This document shows positions 1 through 11,557 of a stretch of 64,000 bases of DNA, in pieces. Made by a program: the position numbers and the translations under genes. The notes beneath the pieces are model-generated. The model was not told the origin of the DNA, searched no databases, and was given only the letters and a program-made list of their open reading frames with translations. How positions within the stretch are numbered: position 1 is the first letter of the stretch; the number at the start of each line of letters is the position of its first letter. This DNA comes from Synchiropus splendidus (taxonomy: Eukaryota; Chordata; Actinopteri; Syngnathiformes; Callionymidae): NCBI RefSeq assembly GCF_027744825.2, contig NC_071345.1, positions 12,831,001-12,895,000 of the forward strand, given 5' to 3'.

Positions 1-276
1 TCCAACAAGTCTTGCTGTGAGGCATGGCAGAGCCAAAAGAAACAGATAAACAATATCAATATTTTATGATCCACGGATGGAGCGATTTTTCACTTCAGAA
101 ATATGTGCTTATACTATCCAATGTTTTTCAATGAGTTTTACGCAGATGCTGAGGTAATTAATATTTTAAAGGAATGAATCCAGTACACAGTCCATGTTTT
201 ATACTGCACATTCCTACTGTAATACTAACATCTAAAGACCCCCACGAACAGCCTCTTCTTTTACGTGGATGACCAG

Positions 277-420
277 TAGTGAGTGGTAGATGAGGTATGA
301 TGAAATGCACAATGGCTGCTAGATGGCGCTATTGGTTTCAAAATGATGAGTTCTAATCCAAACATTATATAGCAGACAGTGCCGTCTGGTGGAGTCAGGA
401 CATGGTTTCATGAACCCTAG
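277..420. mobile_element. Short inverted-repeat element, copy 1 (MITE-like)
   Basis: Left end TAGTGAGTGGTAGATGAGG; right side GGACATGGTTTCATGAACCC running into TAGTG of copy 2. The internal GGCTGCTAGATGGCGCT (314-330) and, on the other strand, CCACCAGACGGCAC (393-379) resemble the vertebrate CTCF core motif, in opposite orientations. It is partly divergent from other copies. No coding capacity. Confidence 0.5.
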
Positions 421-606
421 TGAAAGGCTTATGAGGCTTCGTGAAACAGTGTCCCACTTTTCAGCGGTCACAAGATGGCACTATATAGATTAAAAGCTTT
501 GGATTCAAGCAGTCATTTCAATGAACTGTTATTTTAAAACCAAGAGCACTGTCTACTGAGCTCTGAATAAGAGGACACTGTGTCATGAAGCCTCATCTAC
601 CCACTA
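418..606. mobile_element. Short inverted-repeat element, copy 2 (MITE-like, near complete)
   Basis: 189 bp. The left arm runs TAGTGAAAGGCTTATGAGG, CTTCGTGAAACAGTGTCC. The right arm, read on the other strand, runs TAGTGGGTAGATGAGGCTTC, ATGACACAGTGTCC. The two arms form terminal inverted repeats of about 35 bp. Element ends are TA|GTG…CAC|TA, which would fit a TA target duplication, but other copies do not confirm this. The internal GGTCACAAGATGGCAC (466-481) matches the CTCF-like motif of the family. Confidence 0.65.
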
Positions 607-2919
607 CGGCTGATCAGTATCACACCGTCATAAGGAACGCATCAACTTGACGCATACATTTAATGATTGCATGGTCAAATGCATGTTGAACCTGGAATAT
701 TTACACAGATTCAAAACTAGAATCTGGCAGATATTTAAAACTTAAAAAAAGATTTCAGAGTTGGCAACAACAGCTGTTTTGGCAACGCATGCAAAAAAGC
801 AGACAGATCCCAAACAGAAAAGGCCAAAAATATATCAGACCAGAACCAAGCCAAAAAGCGCATAGACAGTGCATTTCTGAAACCAACAGAACTTCAGCAT
901 TGTCTTGGTCTGAAACTATATGTGGAACTAGCAGCTCTTTTCTTGAATCATATCGCAACATTTGTTCAGTTTGTTGCATTTATTGATATATATATGTGAT
1001 AATAGCCAGCAAAAGGGAGCTAACAAATGCCCTTCAGCTAGCCATCGCTACAGACCATCGCTGCTTTTTGAAAGTTTTAGGTTCTTAAACACAGTATGGG
1101 CATGAATCAGTATGATACATTGCATGCCTGGTGGGAAGGTGGGAAGAACTGCCACTTTTGGGATGAAAATATGCCTCATGTGGATGAGTACCGTTGGGTG
1201 TGGATTGTTTTTCCAAAGTTATCTATACCAAAGGCATCTAATTCATTATAACAAATGACACGTCATTTCTAGATTTTCCTCTGGTGTGAAGATGTTTCCA
1301 GAGGTCTTTCTGTACGTCAGTAAATCCAAGCCAGTCGTGATCATTGATTTTAATGCCTCAGTAAAGAGACAACGCCGACACTGAAGTTGAACCTGTAGCT
1401 GATACTGAACAACAATGTACTTTATATGACAATATAGGTCGCGGTGATTAAGTTTCCAACTAACAACTGTCAAAAGGGTAAATCGATAGGTAATTTCAGG
1501 GCCAGACAAGAGTAGATGAAGTCAATATCCTGAATCAAGCTACCCACTGGAAAGCCCTGAGGGAGCCGGGTAAAAGGATTACCCTCTGCTACCCTTAAGT
1601 TCTCACTCCATAATTGTCTTTGAGCAGTGGTGAACATCACGGACGCGGTCGTGTCTTCAGTCTGCACTTTTGCCAAACTGGAGATGGAAAATAAATCGAT
1701 ATCTGCGGCACATATGGTATTTCCATAGGTGCTTTACACATATTTGAAAATGCAGGAAGGTCAATAGAGACATTTGCTGGCATTAGCAAAGAAAAAGAGC
1801 CACACAAGTGACTTCTGTTTGGTGATGTATGTTGTGCATTTGCTCCCGACAAAAGGAATCTTTTGAAGCGGATGTAATGCAAAGAGGATAATATTCACTT
1901 TATTTCACAGAGAGCCATGGGAGAGGACAGTAAATGAATCAAGCCCTAATGTGAGCATTATCCTTCAGACATTTGTGCTTATTGGTCTAATGCTTTGTCA
2001 GTGGAGCCAGAGTGGAGGATGACATTTTTAATGTCCAGTTTTATTGTCCATCTCTTCCCACTAATGCCCGTATAGTTCAAACTCATGGGCAAGAAGTGTG
2101 AGGTATTTCCTATATTTCTTTATAAATCATCCAGCGACGGAAGACACTCGCACAAGCCTGATGAATCATGGGCTGATAGTCGGAGCAAAGTTGATTCAGC
2201 CTGCCTAGTGACTCGGAGAGCAATGTCCTGAAACAACTATCCTCCTCTAACAATGCCTTGTCATTATTGCGAATAATCTCTCACACAATGTGGACCTCTA
2301 TCGTTGTGAAGGATTTCTTCCCCTTTGTGTTACCGTGAAATCCCCAGTGTTGGGCTTCTTCAATCTTTGAAAAGAAAGGGTGAGGGAAAAATGTGGTATA
2401 GATAAAGAGTGAGCTCTTGGAATTGGGTGAGCTGACCTCACGAAGCACCAAGTTTTAGATGAAGAAAAGAAACAACTGTGATTAGGTTTCAAATCAGGAG
2501 TTTAAATATTGGTAATCCAGAAGTACAGTTGCCCTGCGGGTTTCTTAGGGTGACGTATTATAACTCGGATTGAATGTGAAGCTGAGACCAAACTGAGGAA
2601 CTCGGTTTGAAATGGTTGGAAAGCCTGGTCCAGGTTAAACAATTCATCTATCTTTTGTTTTGAGCTGAATTTAAAGTTTGATCGACACAAAGGAATCTAG
2701 ATCGGACTGTGGCAAAAGCTCTTTATTGATCAGCTACTGAGTATTACTGCCAGTAATAGATACATAATAAGGCTAACACCTTCGTAATAACACCCATTGA
2801 GAAGAAACCAATGGAGAATTTGCATTGCGCACTTGGCTTGGTAATGATCCATTACAGTGATGGGTAGACTCCTGGTTGAGGGAAGTCTGGGTGTCTTCAA
2901 AGATGGGTCTGCCATTTTG
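607..2919. other. Intergenic, no recognised feature
   Basis: Several short open frames without family motifs. No repeats are recognised. The first 276 bases of the window are likewise featureless. Confidence 0.6.
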
Positions 2920-3620
2920 ACTTGAGTTGCACCTATCAGTGACTTGAGATTTAACTTGGACCCAAAAGCAAAAGACTTAAGAACTGACTCATACTTGTGA
3001 TTTGGGAGTCGAACACTACGTTCAAATTCGAATTGTGCATCTCCATACTGTTCATAGCCGACACGTTTCCCTGATCATAGTTCTTTACGCCACTGGCTGC
3101 TACAGTACTTTTTGTTTGGTGATAATTCAGTCACACAATGGAGCGCAACTTTCACAGCAACTGTGCCACACTGACCACATTGAGACGGAGTCGGTCATAT
3201 CCACAAAGGTTCTGTTTAGGATTTGTTAGTGTTGTATTCAAGACCACGGTGAGATCAAGACATCAAGGCATGAAAGTATCGAGACTGAAAAATAAGACCA
3301 AGACAGTATCCAGAAGTCTCAAGCTAATCCTCAGTCCTCAGTGGGTGGAGGTCTTTGTTCCAATGAAACAAGCACACATTGGTTAACCAATCAGGTGTCA
3401 GCTGAAACAAGCAGCACCAGTCATCAGACACCTTATTGGTGTTTGCATCAAAAGCCGATACCCGCTCAGGCCCTTTTGTGGATCAATTTGAGACCCATGA
3501 TAAAAAAAAAAAAACCTCAGCCCAGTCCGAGGCTGAGACAAGGCTAAGTAAAAATGCATTAGAGACGGAGACCTTAAAAAACAGGTCGTGAGACCCAGTC
3601 CATTCTCTAGTACTACGACA
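2920..3620. repeat. Degenerate interspersed repeat region (ACTTGA/GAGACCAAGAC type)
   Basis: The left part is rich in ACTTGAG/ACTTGG/GACTT words (2920-3000) and the right part has GAGACTGAAAAATAAGACC, AAGACAGTATCC and GAGACGGAGACC words. These are typical of a common fish interspersed repeat. Within it, 3450-3499 aligns along 50 bp with 46527-46576 (…AGGCCCTTTTGTGGATCAAT, TTGAGACCCATG), so part belongs to the element described there. Ends cannot be fixed. Confidence 0.4.
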
Positions 3621-5591
3621 CTAGGATATGCCTTTCACCCGCACATATCCGAGTTTTCAGTTTTGATTCACCAAACGTAATGAGAAGCAAACCATCGTGA
3701 GGGCAATTGTGGTTTGAATTCACAATGATGAATTGTGACCTTCCCAAAAAATAGGTGTGTGTTCTCTGTGTATGAAAGTTATATCATATTTTTGAGCCTA
3801 TTGTTATCATAGTTTTAACCAGTGCTCCGCATTAGCGCTCCACCTATAAATCTTCTCACACTACTGTCAAAAAGTTTTTTAAATATCAAAGTGAAGAAGC
3901 ACTTGTGGCTTCTTGGTTCTGCTCTGTCGACTCTGTAGTTGCAGGGAAGATTGACCTTTTCTGTGATGGCGTTTTCGATCAGGACTTTTCATCATACTCA
4001 TAAAATGGCAGCTACAATGGAGAGCCCATTCTCTGAATCTGGAGAGGCTGCACTGAGACACTGAGACGTAACTCTAAAGTATTATTAGAAAAGTGTCAAT
4101 CAGAAAAATGGTGTATTAAAATCAATACACTTGTACATGATCAGTAGATGAGTCCAAATTACAGTCACTGGAATTAAATCTATCAAGAGTTACTTTCTGA
4201 GTCAGTTGCTCAATAAAATTCCCGACTACATCGCAGTTTCCCCTTAAACAAGTTTCTTGGCCTCTTCAGCCGCTCATCCGTTCCCGTCCCTGACTTTAGC
4301 GGCATTTAGTTCAAGTGAAACGTAAGCCCATGATCTATCACTTCAAGGCATGAGAGAATGTTGAACATGATGATAGATATGAAAGAGTAACATAACTTCC
4401 AAGCTAAATCTGACTTGAGACTCCTATCAGAAATCTAATCTCTCCCTGATGCTTCAATTCAGAGCAGTTTTTTGCAACAGAATCTCATCACGTCAGCAGA
4501 GGAATGTGCATCCAGGGAAGAAAAAAAAAAAAACCTGTCAATGTGTGAGGAACTGTAAAGTTGGAAGAAAACTGACCAGAAATGTCTTTAAAGCAAAATT
4601 TAAAGGTCATTTTTTCGCAGGTATAAAACACCAGAAATCAATATATATTTAGAAGAAAAACAAAATAAAATGAATCACATCCAGTTGAAAGTAGCAGAAC
4701 CACATTTTCTTCACTCCTGTTCGTATAAGAACCTGTACAATATTTTGGAGATGTGCACAGATGGTGGTATCCTGTCTGAAGCCTCGCAGGACAATTAGAA
4801 TGTGAATTGATGATGATGCCGGCTCAGCACTAATTGGCGGCTGGTAAATGGATGTGATTTCACCCTCTGTCTCGGTGGGCGGCACCATCAGGTAGCACTA
4901 TTAAGAGTCCATTTCCATAAACAATCTTGGCAGCCTGTGATAGCTTGATCACACGCCGCCAGTCTGTGTGCCTCCGTCGCAGCAACAACACGACTCGCAC
5001 CTTGCCATAATGTTGTGCTTTGAACTAGTTGGGAAACAATGGAACGGCATCTGCAGGAAAACAGGCTCAATTCTGCGTGAAGTGCTTGTCGATGTATGCT
5101 TTTTTTTCATTATTGTGAAATTTAGATTGCAAACTTAATTTACTCTTCTTGACATAATTGGAGGGAGCTGGACAATTTAGAGGCGATAAGATTTATCAGT
5201 GGTTTCAACGATGCAATCTTTAATTAACCGAGCAAACGCCGAATCCTACGTGTTACGTTTATCTCTTAAGTAGCACTTAACTGGGCTGTGTTGGTGTGAG
5301 AGCGGCTGCTGGTGATCTCTTACGTCTGTCCACAGATAAGAGCAAGTTGTTGACCAAAAGTTTACATTCATTTAGATTAGAATAAAAGTTAACTTTTTTT
5401 TTTGTGCTTTCATCTTTCTGTTGCACTTGAACTATGACAGCACTGTTTTCCAAAACACATTTTATTGGACCTTTAACTACATCAAAGTACTGCAGGAACC
5501 TTGAATTGTCTGGTCAGAGTGACACATACTGTACACTTAACATCATGGAGTAATGAATTTTGCTTCACAGAATGAAAAGTGTTAGCTTATG
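3621..5591. other. Intergenic, no recognised feature
   Basis: AT-rich unique-looking DNA with A/T homopolymers; nothing coding can be supported. Confidence 0.6.
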
Positions 5592-5599
5592 CTATAAAT

Positions 5600-6152
5600 C
5601 AGTGGTCCCCAACACCGGGCCGGGGACTGGTTCCGGTCCATGAATCGGTCCATGAATCCATGAATGAAAGTGGTACCGGGCCGCACAAGAAATAATTATT
5701 TCCATTTTGTGTATTAGCTGAGTATGAAGGATCTTTTATTTTGAAAAAGTTTTTGTTTTGAAAAATGGCCGGATTCTCTCTCGGTTAAGCCTCGGTCACT
5801 TGAGAGCCAAAATGTAGCCCGCAAGCTGAGTAGGAAACAACCATTTCTTAGCGAAGGGAGAAGGGCTCAGTGAAGAGCCTACGATTTCCAAGAAGAAGAA
5901 ACTTTTAAACAAACAATACTGTGAGTCGTACTTGAAATATGTTGTACCATCACTCCTAGATGGGGCCGTCTTGTTGCATAGAAAAAAGCTCAGGACTCCC
6001 ATTGATTTAACAATATGGTGGGAAAAAATGTTCCTGCACCTTATGTTTGGTTTTGTGGTGTATCTGTATGCTGTTTTGAAGGTATGTTTAAACTGTTCAA
6101 AGTGGCAACTTCACACCCCCTGAGCCACGTTGCAACTGTCCACAGACCACTG
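5600..6152 (+). mobile_element. hAT-like DNA transposon, non-autonomous, 553 bp, with target duplications
   Basis: Starts CAGTGGTCCCCAAC and ends GTCCACAGACCACTG, so the outer 8 bp are a perfect inverted repeat (CAGTGGTC/GACCACTG). It is flanked by the 8-bp pairs CTATAAAT (5592-5599) and GTATAAAT (6153-6160), one mismatch, as expected for hAT insertion. The 5' part matches the GGTCCCCAAC…CCGGGCC…GTACCGGGCCGCAC pattern of widespread vertebrate hAT elements. Inside, 5890-5958 reads KKKKLLNKQYCESYLKY, like the N-terminal zinc-finger lead-in of hAT transposases. No catalytic domain is present. A small tandem of CCATGAATCGGT-like units lies at about 5638-5665. Confidence 0.8.
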
Positions 6153-7214
6153 GTATAAATGATACAGTGATGCCAAAGAAACTAAGCCTGAAATCCTTCA
6201 TCTTACCTGATGTCACCTCACGTTTACATTTTGAGCAAGACAAAAAATGACTTTTAAACTACAAAAACAAATTCTATTCACACACAGATCGCAACCTGCT
6301 TTGCTTTATTCATCTACATTCTTCCCTTATTTTGGATTTGAAATGTCAATGATATCATTAATAGTCAAATTCAAATGAGCCCGCTGGTTGAACATAGAAG
6401 AAGCTGCAGAGTGAAGAATCTTTCAAGAGATATGTGGATCCAGATGGCATTTAACGTAAATAAATGAACGTACCCCTGACTTCCAGCTGCTGACTTTTAC
6501 TTATTTATTTTCTTTTAAGACTAGGAAAACCAGAGGCAGGGCGCAGTGTGGGTAAAATGACAACCTGTTTAGTTGGGCGACCTACTTCGTTTCACAACAT
6601 GTGGCCTGGCCCTTCTAAAGTGAAGGCAACGTGTCGCGGAGAAAATATTTCCCTCCACTAAATCAGATTTAGCAGCGGGTGGTCAACGGAGTTGACAGTG
6701 AGCTAACTCTCCACCTGCCAAGGAGCCAGAAGAAAACACTCTGTTTCCCCACCTCACAGATGATGCTTCGACACCTCCCACTGGGGTTATAAATCACTGC
6801 TGCCCTGCAACGTGAGCGGTGTCATTCATTCCAGCCTTGTAGCACTAATCATTTGTGACCTGTTTTTTAAAGTCTTTCTGTCGGATGAGCTCAGGAGCCT
6901 CCAGTAAGGACTTCGGATAAATCATAAGCCAATCAGATTCTAGTTTTTTTTTGTTTTTGTTTAGGGTCACATAGATATTTTAGATGACTTTTTGTTGTTG
7001 AAAGACATTATTCATCTCACAAAGGGGGAATTCAATTTGTCTCAGCAGCAAACACAAAAGAGAGAGTAAAGAACAGAAGAAGAACCACGTATTGCACAGT
7101 TAACAAAGAACATAAATGAATTAGCACTGCAATATTCTTCTTTGAAAGCTACCTCATTGTTACTTTTCGCTTATGTCAAATGTATATAGTGATATTTCCT
7201 CTTTTTTATTCTTC

Positions 7215-7305
7215 TATTCTCGTCTTTTAAACCGGGACCTGAGGACTAGTTTCGTACCATGAGCATGGAAATGTGACTGGCTTGACAATAAAGTCTCTCT
7301 CTCTA
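7215..7305 (+). mobile_element. Probable LINE 3' tail
   Basis: Contains CATGGAAATGTGACTGGC followed by TTGACAATAAAGTCTCT and a (CT)n run. This resembles the 3' terminal sequence of fish L2/Rex-type LINEs (…TGACAATAAAGTCTCTTGAATC…). No coding portion is attached, consistent with severe 5' truncation. Confidence 0.4.
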
Positions 7306-7364
7306 ATATAAAGAAATTACAAAAAAATTATAACAAAATCCAAGACTAAAAAAACACTTCCAAA

Positions 7365-7366
<2 letters not shown>

Positions 7367-7400
<34 letters not shown>
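7367..7400. repeat. (TAA)n microsatellite
   Basis: About 11 TAA units in an A-rich stretch downstream of the probable LINE tail at 7215-7305. Confidence 0.95.
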
Positions 7401-7405
<5 letters not shown>

Positions 7406-8063
7406 GCCGTGACTGACCAACCAGACCAACCATTACATCGCGCCATTCCATACACACAAACTTCAAATGCATTTCATGGATAACATCTACTCGACTATTA
7501 GCCTCTCTAAAATAGAAACATCACTGGGGAAATCTTGTATTACACACTTGCATGACTCCGTTTTTTTTTTTTTCTCCCAAGGAATCATTAGTTTCACCCA
7601 CTCAGGAATGTTCAAAAGCAAAAAATGGTTGGTCGGCAGGCTCATCATCACCCCCTGGAGGGCTTTGGCTACCGAGGTTGATGGGGTGAAACTAGATTTC
7701 AATCATGATCGCAAATAAATCTATTCCGAAATAAGCAACGAAGTCACATGAAGAAAGCCAGGTGGAACAGAAAGTGAAATGCGCATTACACACGCAGGTG
7801 GTTAGGACAATATGTCAGCGTTGCATTGTGAATTAGTCTGCACCATCATGAAGTGAACCAATGGGAATTATGCGTTTAAAAAAAGTGGGTTTCGATGCCT
7901 TCAGCGAGAATAGATTTTAGTTAACTGTTGGCAGTTGGGTCAAGTTCAAGCCTGGTCCAACCCCTGAGTCTCGAGCTGAGCCAGTAATTTGTTTCCTCTT
8001 TCCATTACTCCCCAGACAGCTGGTCCAACATTTGTCCCTGATTAGTGCTCATGTCAATAGTGG

Positions 8064-8066
<3 letters not shown>

Positions 8067-8099
<33 letters not shown>
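8067..8099. repeat. (CA)n microsatellite
   Basis: About 16 CA units after GGTCG. Confidence 0.97.
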
Positions 8100-8101
<2 letters not shown>

Positions 8102-8986
8102 AAATAAGATCCAAGAATATCCAGCCAAGTCTTTAGTAGCACTTTGTTGAACGTGTCTCTCAGGACCAGGAGAATTGACTGGGAGCTTCCACAGATGATA
8201 TTCGAGGAGGCGCTGTCGTGGTGTTCGCTCTAATTCAATCCCTTTGTCAGTAAAATTGACCATGTAGCTCATCCAAACAATCACCTTCATTCATTCTTAA
8301 GTGCCAAAGTATTGGTACTTTCTGCTGGTATTTTCACTCCCAGTCACTATCAGTCATCTATTCAGTCAAGAGTGAAAGGCAAAAGTGGCAAATGCTTCCG
8401 TTAATTGGGTCGCACCTCGAATACTGAAGGAATTTGCGGATAAATCCCACACTCCTAGGAGAGTGTGCTAAGTTTAGATAAGCTTCCCTGGCATGGACTC
8501 TCCATCTTATCTGGAGCTGGCAACAGGCCGGTGAGATTGAATAATCAGAGGAAGGTTTCGGAGCAATAGTTCAGGCATTCCACTGCCTCTTTAGTGCAAT
8601 TTGACAATGTCTCCACTCTCAAATATGTTTCTCCGCTCCTAAGTGACATTGGAGGAGGACATCCAGGTATTTTATGTCCCCTTATAAGACGGGGCGGAGT
8701 GCAGAGGTGCTCCTGGCTTCCTTCAGACACTGCATTAGCTTCCTTTTTTCGGATGGTTTGGTATGTTCACTTGAGTCTGTAAAGTAGGTGGGAGACAAGG
8801 AATTTAGAAATGCTTTTAAAGAACCTGTCTCCTCAACATGGTGAGCTTCAATGATCTATTTGAAAGATACAGTCTTAAATTTCTGTAGCCAAGAAATCAT
8901 CATCACTGTGGCAATCGTGACAAAATATTCTTTAGAACACATCTTTTTATCATAATTTGAAGGTAATATTTGATGATAAATAATAA

Positions 8987-9369
8987 ACCGTAAAATTCAG
9001 ACAGTAGACTGCACTGGAGTTTTAGCTCCACCCACTAAATTTAAGAAGGAAAATAGAGCTTGTTCATACATAAGACGCACCGGTCTATAACCCGCGGGTG
9101 CAGTGGCGCTGTCTGTAGAAAGGTCAGTGGTGCGGCCAGCTTAAAAATGCATGAGGATCACTTCTAGCTTTAAAAACAGGGTCCAGCATCAAAACTGACT
9201 CATGAAATGAACTTGGCAATGTTCTAAACTTGAATCATAAACTCCTCACATCTTTTACTTACATTAAAGGGCTCAAAATGCTTTGTTTTCGCTCGTGTGT
9301 CCGAAGTTCTGACACCACAGCCAGTCTTCTGTCTTAGCTTGTCGTTGTATAAGCCGCAGGTTCAGACAG
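8987..9369. mobile_element. DNA-transposon relic with ACCGTAAAATTC end and TAAGCCGCA words
   Basis: Starts ACCGTAAAATTCAGACA and carries GCACTGGAGTTTTAGC, CCACCCACTAAATTTAAG, CATAAGACGCACCGGTCT, ATAACCCGCGGGTGC and, near the right end, TTGTATAAGCCGCAGGTTC. These words belong to a well-known fish/reptile repeat ('ACCGTAAAATTCCGGACTATAAGCCGC'). The class (probably hAT-related) is uncertain and boundaries are approximate. Confidence 0.5.
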
Positions 9370-9691
9370 ATATTAAACTACATTATGGTAATAAAATCTC
9401 AACTTTTATAGCGTCTTCTATTTGGGGAAAGCATTGTGATTATGTTTAACTTAAGTGATGTGTCAAAGTTGTGTATTCATATTGTTAAGATTTACACATT
9501 CCTTTCAGAATAATAAAGATGTAGTAGATTCAGACATACAGTAAAGATCATGCCATTGTGACTTCAGTTATGATGTTATGAATACATTTATGATAAAAAA
9601 ATAGGAACACCAGAAATCCGAAATGAATATAGATATGGACATGGCGGCACGTTGCCTATTCTGGCACCTTCCTTCCACATTCCTGCAAGTA

Positions 9692-9812
9692 ACTGGCTGA
9701 TACAGCTTCATGAAGTTCAGTAGGCAACAGTGGTTCAAACACAAAGAGTTCAGAGCAGAGCGTCATCTAGTGAAGAGGAGGCACTGTTTCATGAAGCCTC
9801 ATAAGCCCATTC
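9692..9812. mobile_element. Short inverted-repeat element, copy 3
   Basis: The right arm GGCACTGTTTCATGAAGCC, TCATAAGCCCATTCA is clear; the left arm (TACAGCTTCATGAAG) is weaker. The CTCF-like motif is on the minus strand at about 9775-9760 (CTTCACTAGATGACGC), with one core mismatch. Boundaries are approximate. Confidence 0.5.
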
Positions 9813-11126
9813 ATTCCCAGGACAAGTCCATCCAGCCCATCATGGTCATCCTCCACAGTCACTCTTGTCCACGTCCACATCAACACCGCACACTTTAACC
9901 ATCAAATTGTATATGTAGAAGGTGCTGCAGCAGTCATTTATCTCATCCATGTCCTCACACCCACAGAGGGTAAGTGGCCCACATGCACCTTGTATCTTGA
10001 ATAACAATCAGCGGAAAAGCGAAGGAGAAGTGCACAAAAGAATTAAACCGTCAAAGCAAATGAAGCAAATTCAATTTCAGCTCAGGCGGCTCAAGCTGCC
10101 TGCCACATGAAGCCAAGACTTATTATGCCATGGATACCAATGTCATTATTATTCAGACCTGATGAGGCGCCTGCTATTTAATGGAACCTTTCCATTTCAC
10201 TCGCTGTAACAACAACTATCTTGGCGTCTCGCCACTGTATTTTGATCACACTCCATTTGGAACACATGATTCAGAATAAATCGAAAATATGACAGGTTTT
10301 TCAGGGGTTGAAACACAGGTTATTGATTTCTAGTCAAAAAAAAAAACCATAGCGAACTGAAAGGCCTCTAAGCACCAAAGGGCACTAAGTGCACTCGTGC
10401 AATAAGTCATTGGCTGGAGTGGAAATCTGGTGGAATCTGGATTTTTGATGAAGTCATGAGCCTTTAAGAGACAAAGTTGTTTAAATACATTTTTACATTG
10501 CAAATGTACTGCTGGTTTCAATGCTAATCCAGTGACTGGCCTAAAAGATTATGCAGTAAAAGTGCACTTCTGTTACACTACTGTAGGCCTATAATCAAAA
10601 ACTACATCCAGAGAGATACTGCTACTACTTCTCCTATGAATATTTACATCTTGCGACCATGTGGTTTGCTGAAATAGACTTACAACATTCTGTTTGTACC
10701 GAGTGCTGCTTGAGCGCTCAATTTTGTTTCACGTTAATGAATAGTGATTTAATGAAGTTCCCAGGCCTGTGGCAGTTGGAGGTTAGTGTGTCAAACTCGT
10801 TTCACCCTCACGCTCTCGAGATCCTCGACGCTCTGCATCACACCAAGAACCATCTGACAGTCTGACAGCGCTGACCCCGCCGACAGAGATCCTTGAGGGA
10901 CAAGGCGATCTAACTCAACTCTACTGTGTACAAACCTGTCATGACAGGATACTTTCATCGCCTGTGTATCAGCAAGACCAGCAAATTGGATGTCACAGTA
11001 TCGGGTTTAACATCTGATCGTCGCAAAAGGGTTAAGACCTGGCTCTAAGCAGGAAGTGGAAACTGAATGTGTGTATCACTTTGGTATTTTGTCACAACAG
11101 TCCAGATGGATCACATTTTATTATCC

Positions 11127-11130
<4 letters not shown>

Positions 11131-11186
<56 letters not shown>
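11131..11186. repeat. (AT)n microsatellite
   Basis: 28 uninterrupted AT units, preceded by TTATCCATTA and followed by CAAACCC. No element end is recognised beside it. Confidence 0.97.
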
Positions 11187-11188
<2 letters not shown>

Positions 11189-11344
11189 AACCCATACTGT
11201 CTTTGAAGACCGACCCTTATTAGTTAAGATGCATCTTAAAATTGTTGAAATAATTTTAACAAAAATAAAACAAAAAAATGACTATGGTTGGAAAAATGAG
11301 GTTTTATGACAAGAGCACCATAAGTGCCTCTGAAAGTAAGAATA

Positions 11345-11382
11345 CTGCAAAACTGTTTCATGATACCTCATCGACTTGACAC
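11345..11382. mobile_element. Short inverted-repeat element, single arm (copy 4, fragment)
   Basis: Contains ACTGTTTCATGATACCTCAT followed by CGACTTGACAC, which matches the right arm of the family. No partner arm is recognised upstream. It lies about 75 bp before copy 5. Confidence 0.45.
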
Positions 11383-11454
11383 TTGAAAACACAAAGTGCA
11401 AGAAGCACACGACCAGAATAAAACATAGACAGAATCAGAACATGACACCAGTGC

Positions 11455-11557
11455 TAGTGATGTGTCGATGAGGTTTCATGAAACAGTGTCCTGAAAATAA
11501 GGATGCTGTTTCAGCGACCCTGCAATACTGTTTCAGGATGCCTCATTGACCCATCAC
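11455..11557. mobile_element. Short inverted-repeat element, copy 5 (internally deleted)
   Basis: 103 bp. The left arm is TAGTGATGTGTCGATGAGG, TTTCATGAAACAGTGTCC. The right arm is ACTGTTTCAGGATGCCTCAT, TGACCCATCAC. The arms are inverted repeats of about 35 bp separated by only about 30 bp. The CTCF-like centre present in other copies is missing here, so this is a deletion derivative. Confidence 0.65.

Larger units (their letters stand above)
6161..8986. other. Intergenic; LINE tail and microsatellites only
   Basis: Apart from the LINE tail (7215-7305), (TAA)n and (CA)n tracts listed separately, nothing is recognised. Confidence 0.6.
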
